Virus record (IMG/VR): IMGVR_UViG_3300022926_001762
Location: 1 to 55,918 of that record
Length of the DNA: 55,918 nucleotides
Direction: 5' to 3' (one strand)
Source of the DNA: a virus
Below are positions 35,224 through 43,012 of the stretch, one piece after another (the first letter of the stretch is position 1; each line of letters starts with the position of its first letter). The notes beneath the pieces were generated by a model, which saw nothing but the letters and a program-made list of their open reading frames with translations, searched no databases and was not told the origin of the DNA. A program made the translations under genes and the position numbers.

Positions 35224-36150
35224 ATGAAGTATATAAGCTGTCAGCCAGAAATAAAATATTTCGCTTGGCAGATTGATGTTATGCTTTTCTCTTTTGAGAA
35301 AGTAGGCGTTAATTTGTCTGATGTGCAAATACTTTGTTCTATAGCCTCTGACAGAGTTAGCGAAAAGTTTTGTTTTTCTTATTTAGAAGAAAAGTATCCT
35401 GGAGTATCAGTATATAGATATGAAGACGATCGTCCAGACAAGACGTACATACCTAGTATTAAGCATCACTTACTATACAAGCACTATGAAAAATATCCTG
35501 AACTCAAACACGAAAGCATTTTTTTTCATGATAGCGATATCATTTTTACTAAAAATCCTGGGTTAGAAAAGTACGAGAATAGCGATATTTGGCATTTAAG
35601 TGACACGGTTAGTTATCTTGGGTACGAATACATAATTAGCAAGGGTAGAGACACTTTGGAAACGATGCTGATAACGGCAGGAATGGAAGAGGATCTTGTA
35701 AAGAGAAATCAAAAGAATTCAGGAGGCGCTCAATACGTTTTAAGAAATGTTGACGCTGAGTTTTGGAGGGAATGTAGAGATATGGGAGTTAATTTATATA
35801 AAATGACTAACGTATATGAAAGAGCCAAACTCAAGAATAATCCAGAGTATCATATGCTTCAGGTTTGGACTGCTGAAATGTGGGCTACAATTTGGAATGC
35901 TTGGAAGAGAGGTATATATACTAAGGTGGAAAAGGAATTAGATTTTTGCTGGGCTACAGACGCTTTAAATCGATGGGATGAATGCTCAATATTTCACAAT
36001 GCTGGAGTCACTGACTCGTCTAGCGGAATGTTTTATAAAGGAGCATACATAAGCAATTCCCCTTTTGATACAGATTTAAAGTTAGACGAAAAAAGATGTT
36101 CATTTTTGTATTATGAAACACTTAAAGAAGCGAATCGTAAAAATCATTAA
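35224..36150 (+). CDS. GT-A glycosyltransferase, HPAT/SGT-like
   Basis: The 308-aa soluble protein has the layout of the hydroxyproline O-arabinosyltransferase / peptidyl-serine galactosyltransferase group. An N-terminal YFAWQIDVMLFSFEKVG strand-helix is followed by the metal and nucleotide-sugar motif FFHDSDIIF (Asp103, Asp105), then a conserved SGGAQY (166-171), WTAEMWA (215-221) and a C-terminal IFHNAGV (257-262) with the likely third metal-binding His. It would transfer a sugar to a peptide side chain. It directly follows the Pro-rich tail gene and lies two genes before a prolyl hydroxylase, so hydroxyproline is a natural acceptor. Donor and acceptor are not determined by sequence; another GT-A family is possible. 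Confidence 0.7.
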   Translation: MKYISCQPEIKYFAWQIDVMLFSFEKVGVNLSDVQILCSIASDRVSEKFCFSYLEEKYPGVSVYRYEDDRPDKTYIPSIKHHLLYKHYEKYPELKHESIFFHDSDIIFTKNPGLEKYENSDIWHLSDTVSYLGYEYIISKGRDTLETMLITAGMEEDLVKRNQKNSGGAQYVLRNVDAEFWRECRDMGVNLYKMTNVYERAKLKNNPEYHMLQVWTAEMWATIWNAWKRGIYTKVEKELDFCWATDALNRWDECSIFHNAGVTDSSSGMFYKGAYISNSPFDTDLKLDEKRCSFLYYETLKEANRKNH

Positions 36151-36155
36151 ATTTG
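36148..36155 (+). promoter_or_regulatory. Promoter -7 element inside the cassette
   Basis: TAAATTTG overlaps the stop codon of the glycosyltransferase gene and lies 16 bases before the Thr-rich fibre gene, so the virion protein can be transcribed separately from the upstream enzyme. Confidence 0.55.
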
Positions 36156-36171
36156 CATAAAGTAAAAAGTA

Positions 36172-37068
36172 ATGGCTAATTCGGGTGTCGTTGTAGTGAC
36201 GGAATTAAGAAAATTTGTTAACGGTGTAGATACTGGTCAGGTAAAACCAAATGTTGCTGGTGATCCTGATTATATTGCTCCATATCTTGATATCTTAACA
36301 TGTCTACCAAACATAGACCCAGTTACTACTACTACTAGTACATCTACTACCACAACTACGTCTTCTAATGTTTTATCTGCGTTTACACTATCTGTACACA
36401 GTCACAACTCTACAATTGATGCTTGTGCTCATGCTACAGATGGAGGTGCTAATGCTGAATTTTATTTCCTTCCAGGAAATTCAAGTTTACCTGTTGTAAA
36501 CGATGTTTTCTATACTGACATGAATGCACAGAACTTATTATCGGATGGAATATATTATTCTATAATAACATCTTCTGCATATACTGTAAACTCATCAGGT
36601 AAAATAACTAGTATATTTGCTTGTGCAGCACCAACTACTAGCACAACAACTACCACAACTCAAGCGACCACTACAACAAGCACAACCACTACAACTACAG
36701 AGCTTGTATACGATTACTCTTGTAATGGAACTTCTGTTACTGAAGCCACTTTAGATCTTTCATACGGAAGCTATCCTGCAAAAATAATAAACCCATCTGA
36801 CACGTCTACAAACGTTTTTAATTGGGTTGCTTTAGATAGACCTAATAGATTTAACGTTTACAATAATGGAAGCTTAATATCTACTAGTGGATGGGTTGGA
36901 ACAGCAAATTATCCAGGTCCTTGGGGAATGTCATTAAGCACTCCAGGAAGCGGAAGCTTTTCGTTCTCTTGGACGTCTACATCTAATAGAGAGGTTAGAA
37001 TCGAATACGGAGCTTCTGACCCGAATAATGCAATAGGAGACGGAGCAGAATGGTCCTTATCTTGCTAG
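36172..37068 (+). CDS. Thr-rich fibre-like virion protein
   Basis: The 298-aa protein has an N-terminal module (about residues 8-45: TELRKFVNG, then KPNVAGDPDYIAPYLD, then Cys) that recurs in the protein at 41891 and probably anchors it to the virion. A Thr/Ser run (about 51-66), a first beta domain, a second Thr run (about 160-187) and a C-terminal Ig-like domain of about 110 residues follow. The Thr runs are likely O-glycosylation targets for the enzymes encoded on both sides. It has no signal peptide and no enzyme motif. Confidence 0.7.
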   Translation: MANSGVVVVTELRKFVNGVDTGQVKPNVAGDPDYIAPYLDILTCLPNIDPVTTTTSTSTTTTTSSNVLSAFTLSVHSHNSTIDACAHATDGGANAEFYFLPGNSSLPVVNDVFYTDMNAQNLLSDGIYYSIITSSAYTVNSSGKITSIFACAAPTTSTTTTTTQATTTTSTTTTTTELVYDYSCNGTSVTEATLDLSYGSYPAKIINPSDTSTNVFNWVALDRPNRFNVYNNGSLISTSGWVGTANYPGPWGMSLSTPGSGSFSFSWTSTSNREVRIEYGASDPNNAIGDGAEWSLSC

Positions 37069-37104
37069 AAGTAATGAGAATTAAATTTAATAAAATACAA
37101 AATA

Positions 37105-38322
37105 ATGTTAGTAGAAATTCCAAACTTTTTATCGTACGAGGAGTGCGATAAACTAATCGAAAGAATCGACGAATCAAACACAAGATCTAGTGTTGCTGGT
37201 TCTGGATCAGATCAATCAAAGTATGATTCAGCCAGAACATCGTCAACATCCAACTTAGGAAAAGAAGAACTTTCTGTATTAATACAGACTAGAATAGCAA
37301 AAGAACTTAATATAGATCTGATTAGAGGAGAGGATCTTCAGGGGCAAAAATATGATCCTGGTCAGTACTTTAGACCTCATAATGATTTTTTTGAAGGAGA
37401 TTCATACACAAATCATTGTCTACACTCTGGTAACAGGACTCACACATTCATGATTTATTTAAATGATGATTTTGAAGGAGGAGAAACTAATTTCCCCAAC
37501 TTGGAAGCTTCTGTAAAGCCAGAAAAAGGCAAGGCTGTTTGGTGGTATGACATGAAAGATGGTGAGCTGCAAAGAGACACGCTTCACGAGGGTTCAGATG
37601 TTATTTCTGGATCTAAATACATAGTGACTTCCTGGTGGAGAGAAAAGCCATGGAATAACACTCTTGATTCTCAATTAGCTTCAGTTCATCACAGAAACAC
37701 TGCTCCCCCTGCTAAAACATTTAGCAATTGGGAGGACTTGCCCAAGATAGATCCAGTAGGATTTAAAGTTGTAAAAGTTCCTGAAGAAGCCTGGAGTATT
37801 ATACAGGAGATGTATGCTGAGGTTAAGGAAAGAGGCGTTGAAGAAAAATTTGAAGGAAAGGAGTCTATTATTCCAGGAGAAGGAATAACTAGCTATATAA
37901 TGGATATAAATAGTCTTCCAGAAAAAAGACTTATGGTTCATAATATGTTACTTCCCTTGCATCAGGAATTCGCAAAAGAAAGTATAGAGCCAACATTTAT
38001 ATATGGAATAAGATCTTACATGAGAGGTGCTGCTCTTCAGTTTCATAGAGACAGGATAGCTACTCACCACATATCATCAATAATTATTGTAGATAAAGAC
38101 TTGGCTTGTGGATGTGTAAATAAGCCAGAAGCAGATGATTGGGGATTAGACATCCAAGCACACGATGGCAGTTGGCATAACGTAACTGCTGAGGTTGGAG
38201 AAATGATATTATATGAATCAGCTACCTGCCAACATGGTAGAAACACAATATTCCGAGGTACTAGCTTTAATAACATGTTTGTTCATTATAGACTAAAAGA
38301 CTGGGAGTATGTCGGAAACTAA
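37105..38322 (+). CDS. Tandem 2OG-Fe(II) oxygenase, prolyl 4-hydroxylase-like
   Basis: The 405-aa protein has two oxygenase domains. Residues 1-180 match the prolyl 4-hydroxylase catalytic domain: NFLSYEECDKLI at the start, the iron ligands His92 and Asp94 (FRPHNDF) and His161 (TLHEGS), and Lys171 for 2-oxoglutarate (GSKYIVTSWW), with YLNDDFEGGETNFP between them. Residues about 215-405 look like a second domain with His314, Asp316 (QFHRDR), His377 (CQHGRN) and a downstream Arg near 384. Both domains keep metal ligands, so both may be active. The second could hydroxylate a different residue. The end overlaps the next gene by 14 bases. Substrates are likely the Pro-rich tail proteins nearby (inference). 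Confidence 0.85.
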   Translation: MLVEIPNFLSYEECDKLIERIDESNTRSSVAGSGSDQSKYDSARTSSTSNLGKEELSVLIQTRIAKELNIDLIRGEDLQGQKYDPGQYFRPHNDFFEGDSYTNHCLHSGNRTHTFMIYLNDDFEGGETNFPNLEASVKPEKGKAVWWYDMKDGELQRDTLHEGSDVISGSKYIVTSWWREKPWNNTLDSQLASVHHRNTAPPAKTFSNWEDLPKIDPVGFKVVKVPEEAWSIIQEMYAEVKERGVEEKFEGKESIIPGEGITSYIMDINSLPEKRLMVHNMLLPLHQEFAKESIEPTFIYGIRSYMRGAALQFHRDRIATHHISSIIIVDKDLACGCVNKPEADDWGLDIQAHDGSWHNVTAEVGEMILYESATCQHGRNTIFRGTSFNNMFVHYRLKDWEYVGN

Positions 38323-40876
38323 GTACATATCTTTTGATCCTTGGTGGGGAGGATACTCGAACATAAGGATGACCTATGAGATAGTAGCTGCTATATCTGT
38401 AATAACAGGAAGAAAGCTGATCATACCTCCAAAAATATACTGTTTATTTCTTTCTGAATGGGAAGATAAGTCTAGTTGGTTTGACATGTTTTCTACTTTA
38501 GACAAGGATCTTTTTTATGAGAATTTTGACTGTATTGATTATCATGATGTTCCAGAATACGCTTCGCTAGAAAACGAAACCCAATACTTTGAAAACGTAT
38601 CTAGTATTGCCAAAGTAATTACTTTTGGTGATCAAGACGACAAATTTGGTCCTATGAATGGTCCAGACCGTGATTATTTCATGTATTGTGGCATTGATGA
38701 TCAAAACGATTATAATTCTTTCGCACAAGGAAGAACTGGTATAAATCTGGATGTTGAGGATAAATTTTTGCACTTCCCAAGAAACCTTTTTGGACATTAT
38801 TATTATCACGTATACGGAAAGAATATTTCTACAAGAAACAAGGTTACTCATAAAGTAAACTTAGGAGTACAGTACAAGAAAAAATATTTCTATATCGCTA
38901 AACAAATCGTAGATGATTTAGGAGGTGAATTTGATTCCTTACACATAAGACGAAATGATTTTCTTCAAACAAGAAAAGACCATTCTGAGGCGCAAACAGA
39001 AAATCTGCTTACTGACATTGCAAATAGAATCAGAACAGACGTGCCAACATATGTTGCTACAGATGAAAAAGATAAAAACGTTTTCTCTGACCTACAAAAA
39101 GAGTACGACATACGATTTCTTAGCGACTTTAATTTAGGGCTAGATAGCCACGAAGAGTTAATGGTGGATCAGATAGTATGCTCCATGGGAGAAACCTTCT
39201 TAGGGAGCTTCTTATCTACCTTTTCGGACTATATAAACATACTTAGAGGGCAGTCTGGAAGGAAAGATATGCATAGAGAAGGAACTAATTTCAATAGAGG
39301 TGCTTTGAACTATGATACATTTCCTTGGCTAGCAGAGTCGTGGAGTTGGGACAAAACTTGGGACTACCACTGGAAATATGAGAAAGAAGGTTTTAACATA
39401 GGGATATATGGGTCTCACAACGCTTCTCTGTGTATATCAAAAGGAGGTGATGTATTGGAGGCTGTGGAGGTCGAAAGATGGACTGACATTAAAAACGCTG
39501 CATTTTGTTGTCATTTTCCGCTAAAAAACCCGACTAAAGTTTTAGCTGAGATAATAGATTACTTTAGAGACAAATATGGAGCATATAGATATGACAATTG
39601 TATAAACAATAGTTGTCCTTCAGAATTAAAGCTACTAGAAGAGATTCCAGCAGATAATTTTATTTGGATGCCTCATCATAAGGCTCATGTTTACAACGCT
39701 CTTTACCAAACTGATTTCGAAAAGTCTCTTGTAGTTACATTTGACGGAGGATCTGATGAGGGTCACTTCAATATATGGTTGGCAGAAGGAAAAGAGATTT
39801 CAAAAATACACACAACAACTCAGGACATTTGTGTTCCATATGCTGCTGTCGGTCACTACTTATCTCCTATAAAAAAAGAATTTAACTGGTGGTGGGGTAA
39901 CCTAATTTACGCAGGAAAAGTCATGGGGTTATCTGGATACGGAAAGTTTGATCAGGATATTTTTGAAAAAATGGATTCCTATTACAAACTACAGCAATCC
40001 GATTGTGCTAACAAAGCTCACGAAAACTTTCAAAAGACATTTAATCTTAATGGGGAGTCTAGGTTGGACGAAGAATTATCTAAAGATTTTGCATATATAA
40101 ATCAATATACGTTTGAATCTGTTTTCAGAGGGGTGGTAATGCCTTATGTTCGTAAATACCCAGATCACAAGCTAATATTTGCTGGTGGAGGCGCTATGAA
40201 TATAATAAACAACACTATTTGGGATGCCTACGTTACTCCTAATCCAGACGACAGGGGTCTTTCCTTTGGATTACTTGCAGGTACAATTAAACCAAAAACT
40301 ATTGATACTGCTTATTTGGGGTCATACCCTTTTGATGAGATAGGCTCTACAGAAGATATATCCATGGATGAATTGATACAGTCTTTAGACGAAGGTAGGA
40401 TTATAGGGATGATACATGGAAGGTCTGAGTATGGAGCTAGAGCATTAGGTAGGCGTAGCATAATTTGTATGCCAAGAGAAGGAATGAAGGATAAGCTCAA
40501 TGCCCAAGTAAAGCATAGAGAGTATTTTAGACCGTTTGCTCCAATATGCAGAGATGTTGATGTAGATGATTATTTTACTGATGTTCCATCGAACTTAAAG
40601 TACATGACTCACAACGCAATGTGTTCGGATAAAGACCTAGCTTCTGTCATACACGAAGATGGGACTTCAAGGCTTCAAATAGTATCAGAGGAATCTGAGC
40701 CGTTTGTGTATTCTATATTGACAGCTATGAAGGAAAAAGGTTTAAAGCCAGTTATATTAAATACATCATTTAATGTTATGGGTAAACCGATAATCAATAG
40801 GTACTCAGATGCAAGGGTTATGTTGAATAGCGGAGAATTGGATATGGTAATCAGTAATTTAAAAAAGTTAATATGA
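38309..40876 (+). CDS. O-fucosyltransferase-like / carbamoyltransferase fusion
   Basis: The 855-aa protein joins two enzymes. Residues 1 to about 330 resemble GDP-fucose protein O-fucosyltransferases: GGYSNIRM (14-21), LHIRRNDF (211-218) and GSFLSTFSDYINILRG (299-314). Residues about 362-855 are a carbamoyltransferase of the NodU/TobZ/CmcH group: a metal site PHHKAHVYNAL (455-465), FDGGSDEG (478-485), GGGAMN (626-631), GRSEYGARALGRRSI (704-718) and NTSFNVMGKPI (818-828). The second part would make carbamoyl adenylate and carbamoylate a sugar hydroxyl. The fusion suggests the sugar placed by the first half is modified by the second. It overlaps the epimerase gene by 4 bases. Confidence 0.85.
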   Translation: MSETKYISFDPWWGGYSNIRMTYEIVAAISVITGRKLIIPPKIYCLFLSEWEDKSSWFDMFSTLDKDLFYENFDCIDYHDVPEYASLENETQYFENVSSIAKVITFGDQDDKFGPMNGPDRDYFMYCGIDDQNDYNSFAQGRTGINLDVEDKFLHFPRNLFGHYYYHVYGKNISTRNKVTHKVNLGVQYKKKYFYIAKQIVDDLGGEFDSLHIRRNDFLQTRKDHSEAQTENLLTDIANRIRTDVPTYVATDEKDKNVFSDLQKEYDIRFLSDFNLGLDSHEELMVDQIVCSMGETFLGSFLSTFSDYINILRGQSGRKDMHREGTNFNRGALNYDTFPWLAESWSWDKTWDYHWKYEKEGFNIGIYGSHNASLCISKGGDVLEAVEVERWTDIKNAAFCCHFPLKNPTKVLAEIIDYFRDKYGAYRYDNCINNSCPSELKLLEEIPADNFIWMPHHKAHVYNALYQTDFEKSLVVTFDGGSDEGHFNIWLAEGKEISKIHTTTQDICVPYAAVGHYLSPIKKEFNWWWGNLIYAGKVMGLSGYGKFDQDIFEKMDSYYKLQQSDCANKAHENFQKTFNLNGESRLDEELSKDFAYINQYTFESVFRGVVMPYVRKYPDHKLIFAGGGAMNIINNTIWDAYVTPNPDDRGLSFGLLAGTIKPKTIDTAYLGSYPFDEIGSTEDISMDELIQSLDEGRIIGMIHGRSEYGARALGRRSIICMPREGMKDKLNAQVKHREYFRPFAPICRDVDVDDYFTDVPSNLKYMTHNAMCSDKDLASVIHEDGTSRLQIVSEESEPFVYSILTAMKEKGLKPVILNTSFNVMGKPIINRYSDARVMLNSGELDMVISNLKKLI

Positions 40877-41862
40877 AAACAGCTTTAGTTTTAGGTGGCG
40901 GAGGATTTATTGGTGGTCATTTAGCTAAAAGGCTAAAGGATGAGGGATTTTGGGTCTGCATCATTGATATTAAAGAAAAGCCTGAGTTTTTTAACGAAGA
41001 AGACATTTGCGACTTGTATGTTTCTTATGACTTGAGGTTGAATTCATCTCCTTGGTTTCTTGCTCCAGGTCAGCACAGTTTAGATGATAGTGAAAATTCA
41101 TTTGACGAAGTTTACAATTTAGCAGCTGACATGGGTGGCGCTGGGTATATATTTTCAGGAGAAAATGATTTTGAAGTCATGACTAACTCTGCATTAATAA
41201 ACATAAACGTAATAAAGAACTGCATTAAGTTTAACGTTAAAAGAGTTTTCTTTTCTAGTTCAGCCTGTGTTTACCCAGAATACAATCAGTTGAATGCGGA
41301 CAAGCCAATCACCAAAGAGGACACTGTTTATCCAGCAGCTCCAGATTCCGAGTACGGATGGGAGAAGTTGTTTTCAGAAAGAATTTACTTAGCTGCTGCA
41401 AGGAATTTAGGCATTAAAGTAAGGGTAGCTAGATATCACAATGTATATGGACCTAATTGCTCTTGGAATGACGGAAAGGAAAAAGCTCCTGCTGCTATGT
41501 GTAGAAAAGTGGCTGAATCAAAAGACTCTATAGAGGTTTGGGGTGACGGAGATCAAACCAGGTCATTCCTGTACATAGACGATTGCCTGGAGGCAACCAC
41601 AATGTTCATGAGAGGAGAAGAGTTTGAGGGACCAATTAATATCGGATCAGAAGAAATGGTGTCTATAAACGGTCTGGCAAATACGGTTATGAAAATAGCT
41701 AATAAGGAATTGGAAATAAATCATATAGAAGGACCATTAGGAGTTAGAGGTAGATCTTCTCATAACGATTTAATTAGATCTATTTTTAACTGGGAGCCAA
41801 AGTACAAACTTGTTGATGGTCTGCGTCCTACTTACGAATGGATAAAAAAGCAAATCTCTTAA
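40873..41862 (+). CDS. GDP-mannose 3,5-epimerase-like
   Basis: The 329-aa short-chain dehydrogenase-type enzyme closely follows plant GDP-mannose 3,5-epimerase, which converts GDP-D-mannose to GDP-L-galactose, with GDP-L-gulose as a side product. It has the NAD-binding GGGGFIGG (8-15), AADMGGAGYI (84-93), SSACVYPE (129-136, catalytic Cys132), Tyr161 and Lys165 (YGWEK), Lys204 in GKEKAPAAMCRK, GDGDQTRSF and NIGSEEMVS. All main catalytic residues known for the plant enzyme appear present. It starts inside the stop of the preceding fused transferase (ATGA). It probably supplies the donor sugar for that enzyme, since L-galactose differs from L-fucose only by an oxygen at C6. Confidence 0.87.
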   Translation: MKTALVLGGGGFIGGHLAKRLKDEGFWVCIIDIKEKPEFFNEEDICDLYVSYDLRLNSSPWFLAPGQHSLDDSENSFDEVYNLAADMGGAGYIFSGENDFEVMTNSALININVIKNCIKFNVKRVFFSSSACVYPEYNQLNADKPITKEDTVYPAAPDSEYGWEKLFSERIYLAAARNLGIKVRVARYHNVYGPNCSWNDGKEKAPAAMCRKVAESKDSIEVWGDGDQTRSFLYIDDCLEATTMFMRGEEFEGPINIGSEEMVSINGLANTVMKIANKELEINHIEGPLGVRGRSSHNDLIRSIFNWEPKYKLVDGLRPTYEWIKKQIS

Positions 41863-41867
41863 TTTAC

Positions 41868-41875
41868 TATCTTTG
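41868..41875 (+). promoter_or_regulatory. Promoter -7 element
   Basis: TATCTTTG fits TAnnTTTG and lies 15 bases before the Pro-rich fibre-like gene, again separating a virion protein from the enzyme gene upstream. Confidence 0.45.
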
Positions 41876-41890
41876 TGAAAAATTCTGGCA

Positions 41891-43003
41891 ATGGCAGAGA
41901 ACAGTGGTATAAAGACGGTAACACGGCTAAGGAAATATATTAACGGAAAACCAACTAGGGACACTAAACCCAATACAGCTGGAGATCCTGATTATATTGC
42001 TCCTTATACTGATAATATAAGTTGCCCAATAACACCTCCACCTGTAGCTCCACCGCCACAAGTCGTTCCATCTGCACCTCCTCCTGTGTTCGTTGTAGAG
42101 GAAGAGCCTGGTCCAGATCCAAACTCATGTTCTGAATGTTCAACAACTGTTGTTGAGGATAAAGTGTGCTTGAGCTATCAAGTTTACAATTTATCTACTA
42201 AATATCAGCTTTCATTTCAGTATCAATCTTGCTTAAATGGAGAATGGATTTCAAGAGAAATGCAGCCATCAGAAGAGATGGTCGTTAGTAGTTTGTCTGA
42301 GCCTAAGTACAATTCAGGTCAAGGATCAGATCAGCTGGAGATTTATGAGGAGGCTATAATTCAAGGATTCAACGATATTGATATAAATAAATATCACTAC
42401 ATAACATATAACTGTTTTAATAACAAGGAAAAAAGATACGTTAGACACACCAGCCAATTAAATCCAGGAAACGTCGTAAAGACCGAACATAGCACTTGTT
42501 GCTGGCACGTTGATGAGCAAGTTTCTCCAAGAAAAGCTTTTGATATTATTGTAAATGAAACTAGCTCTATATATAATAACTGTAACGATTGTTGTACTGG
42601 AACAGCTACATTGCCAAGCAAAAACGCTGTACTTACAGGAACATTAAACTCATCAGCTAATTGCTCTAATTCAGTCATTCAAAGTTCTGTTTTTAACGTG
42701 ACTTCACCTGGGAACGTTAAGTTTACTTTTACTGTAAACACTAGTACTGGAGAATACACTAGAGGAACTGGACGAGTATTAAAGGTTGGAGACGGTCTAA
42801 CCGAGAAGGTTGCAAGCTTCCCTTTAAATCCTTATGGATATCCTCCATACGTTCAGAATGGAAAAGAAACTGCACTGCCTACAGAGGTTATTAGAATAGT
42901 AAATTTGAAAGTGGGTACATATAGATTAGAAATAGACCCCTTGACTTGTGCTTCTGGAGCATTTGGATTTGCTTCTTTAACTGCTGTTCCGCAAATAGAT
43001 TAA
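41891..43003 (+). CDS. Pro-linker fibre-like virion protein
   Basis: The 370-aa protein repeats the N-terminal anchor of the protein at 36172 (TRLRKYING, KPNTAGDPDYIAPYTD, then Cys). It then has a Pro-rich linker (about residues 46-67, PPPVAPPPQVVP), a Cys-containing domain (CLSYQVYN with LSFQYQSC) related to one in the C-terminus of the 1778-aa tail protein, and a C-terminal beta domain (about 250-370). Several Cys pairs suggest disulfides or metal binding. It is the last gene of the cassette. The anchor and linker suggest it is displayed on the virion and is a substrate of the modification enzymes. Confidence 0.7.
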   Translation: MAENSGIKTVTRLRKYINGKPTRDTKPNTAGDPDYIAPYTDNISCPITPPPVAPPPQVVPSAPPPVFVVEEEPGPDPNSCSECSTTVVEDKVCLSYQVYNLSTKYQLSFQYQSCLNGEWISREMQPSEEMVVSSLSEPKYNSGQGSDQLEIYEEAIIQGFNDIDINKYHYITYNCFNNKEKRYVRHTSQLNPGNVVKTEHSTCCWHVDEQVSPRKAFDIIVNETSSIYNNCNDCCTGTATLPSKNAVLTGTLNSSANCSNSVIQSSVFNVTSPGNVKFTFTVNTSTGEYTRGTGRVLKVGDGLTEKVASFPLNPYGYPPYVQNGKETALPTEVIRIVNLKVGTYRLEIDPLTCASGAFGFASLTAVPQID

Positions 43004-43012
43004 ATATAAAAC

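Noticed and set aside
36329-36366. Thr-codon runs considered as frameshift or assembly artefacts
   Set aside because: The frames stay open through all Thr runs, codons vary between ACA, ACT, ACC and ACG, and the same linkers appear in independent genes.
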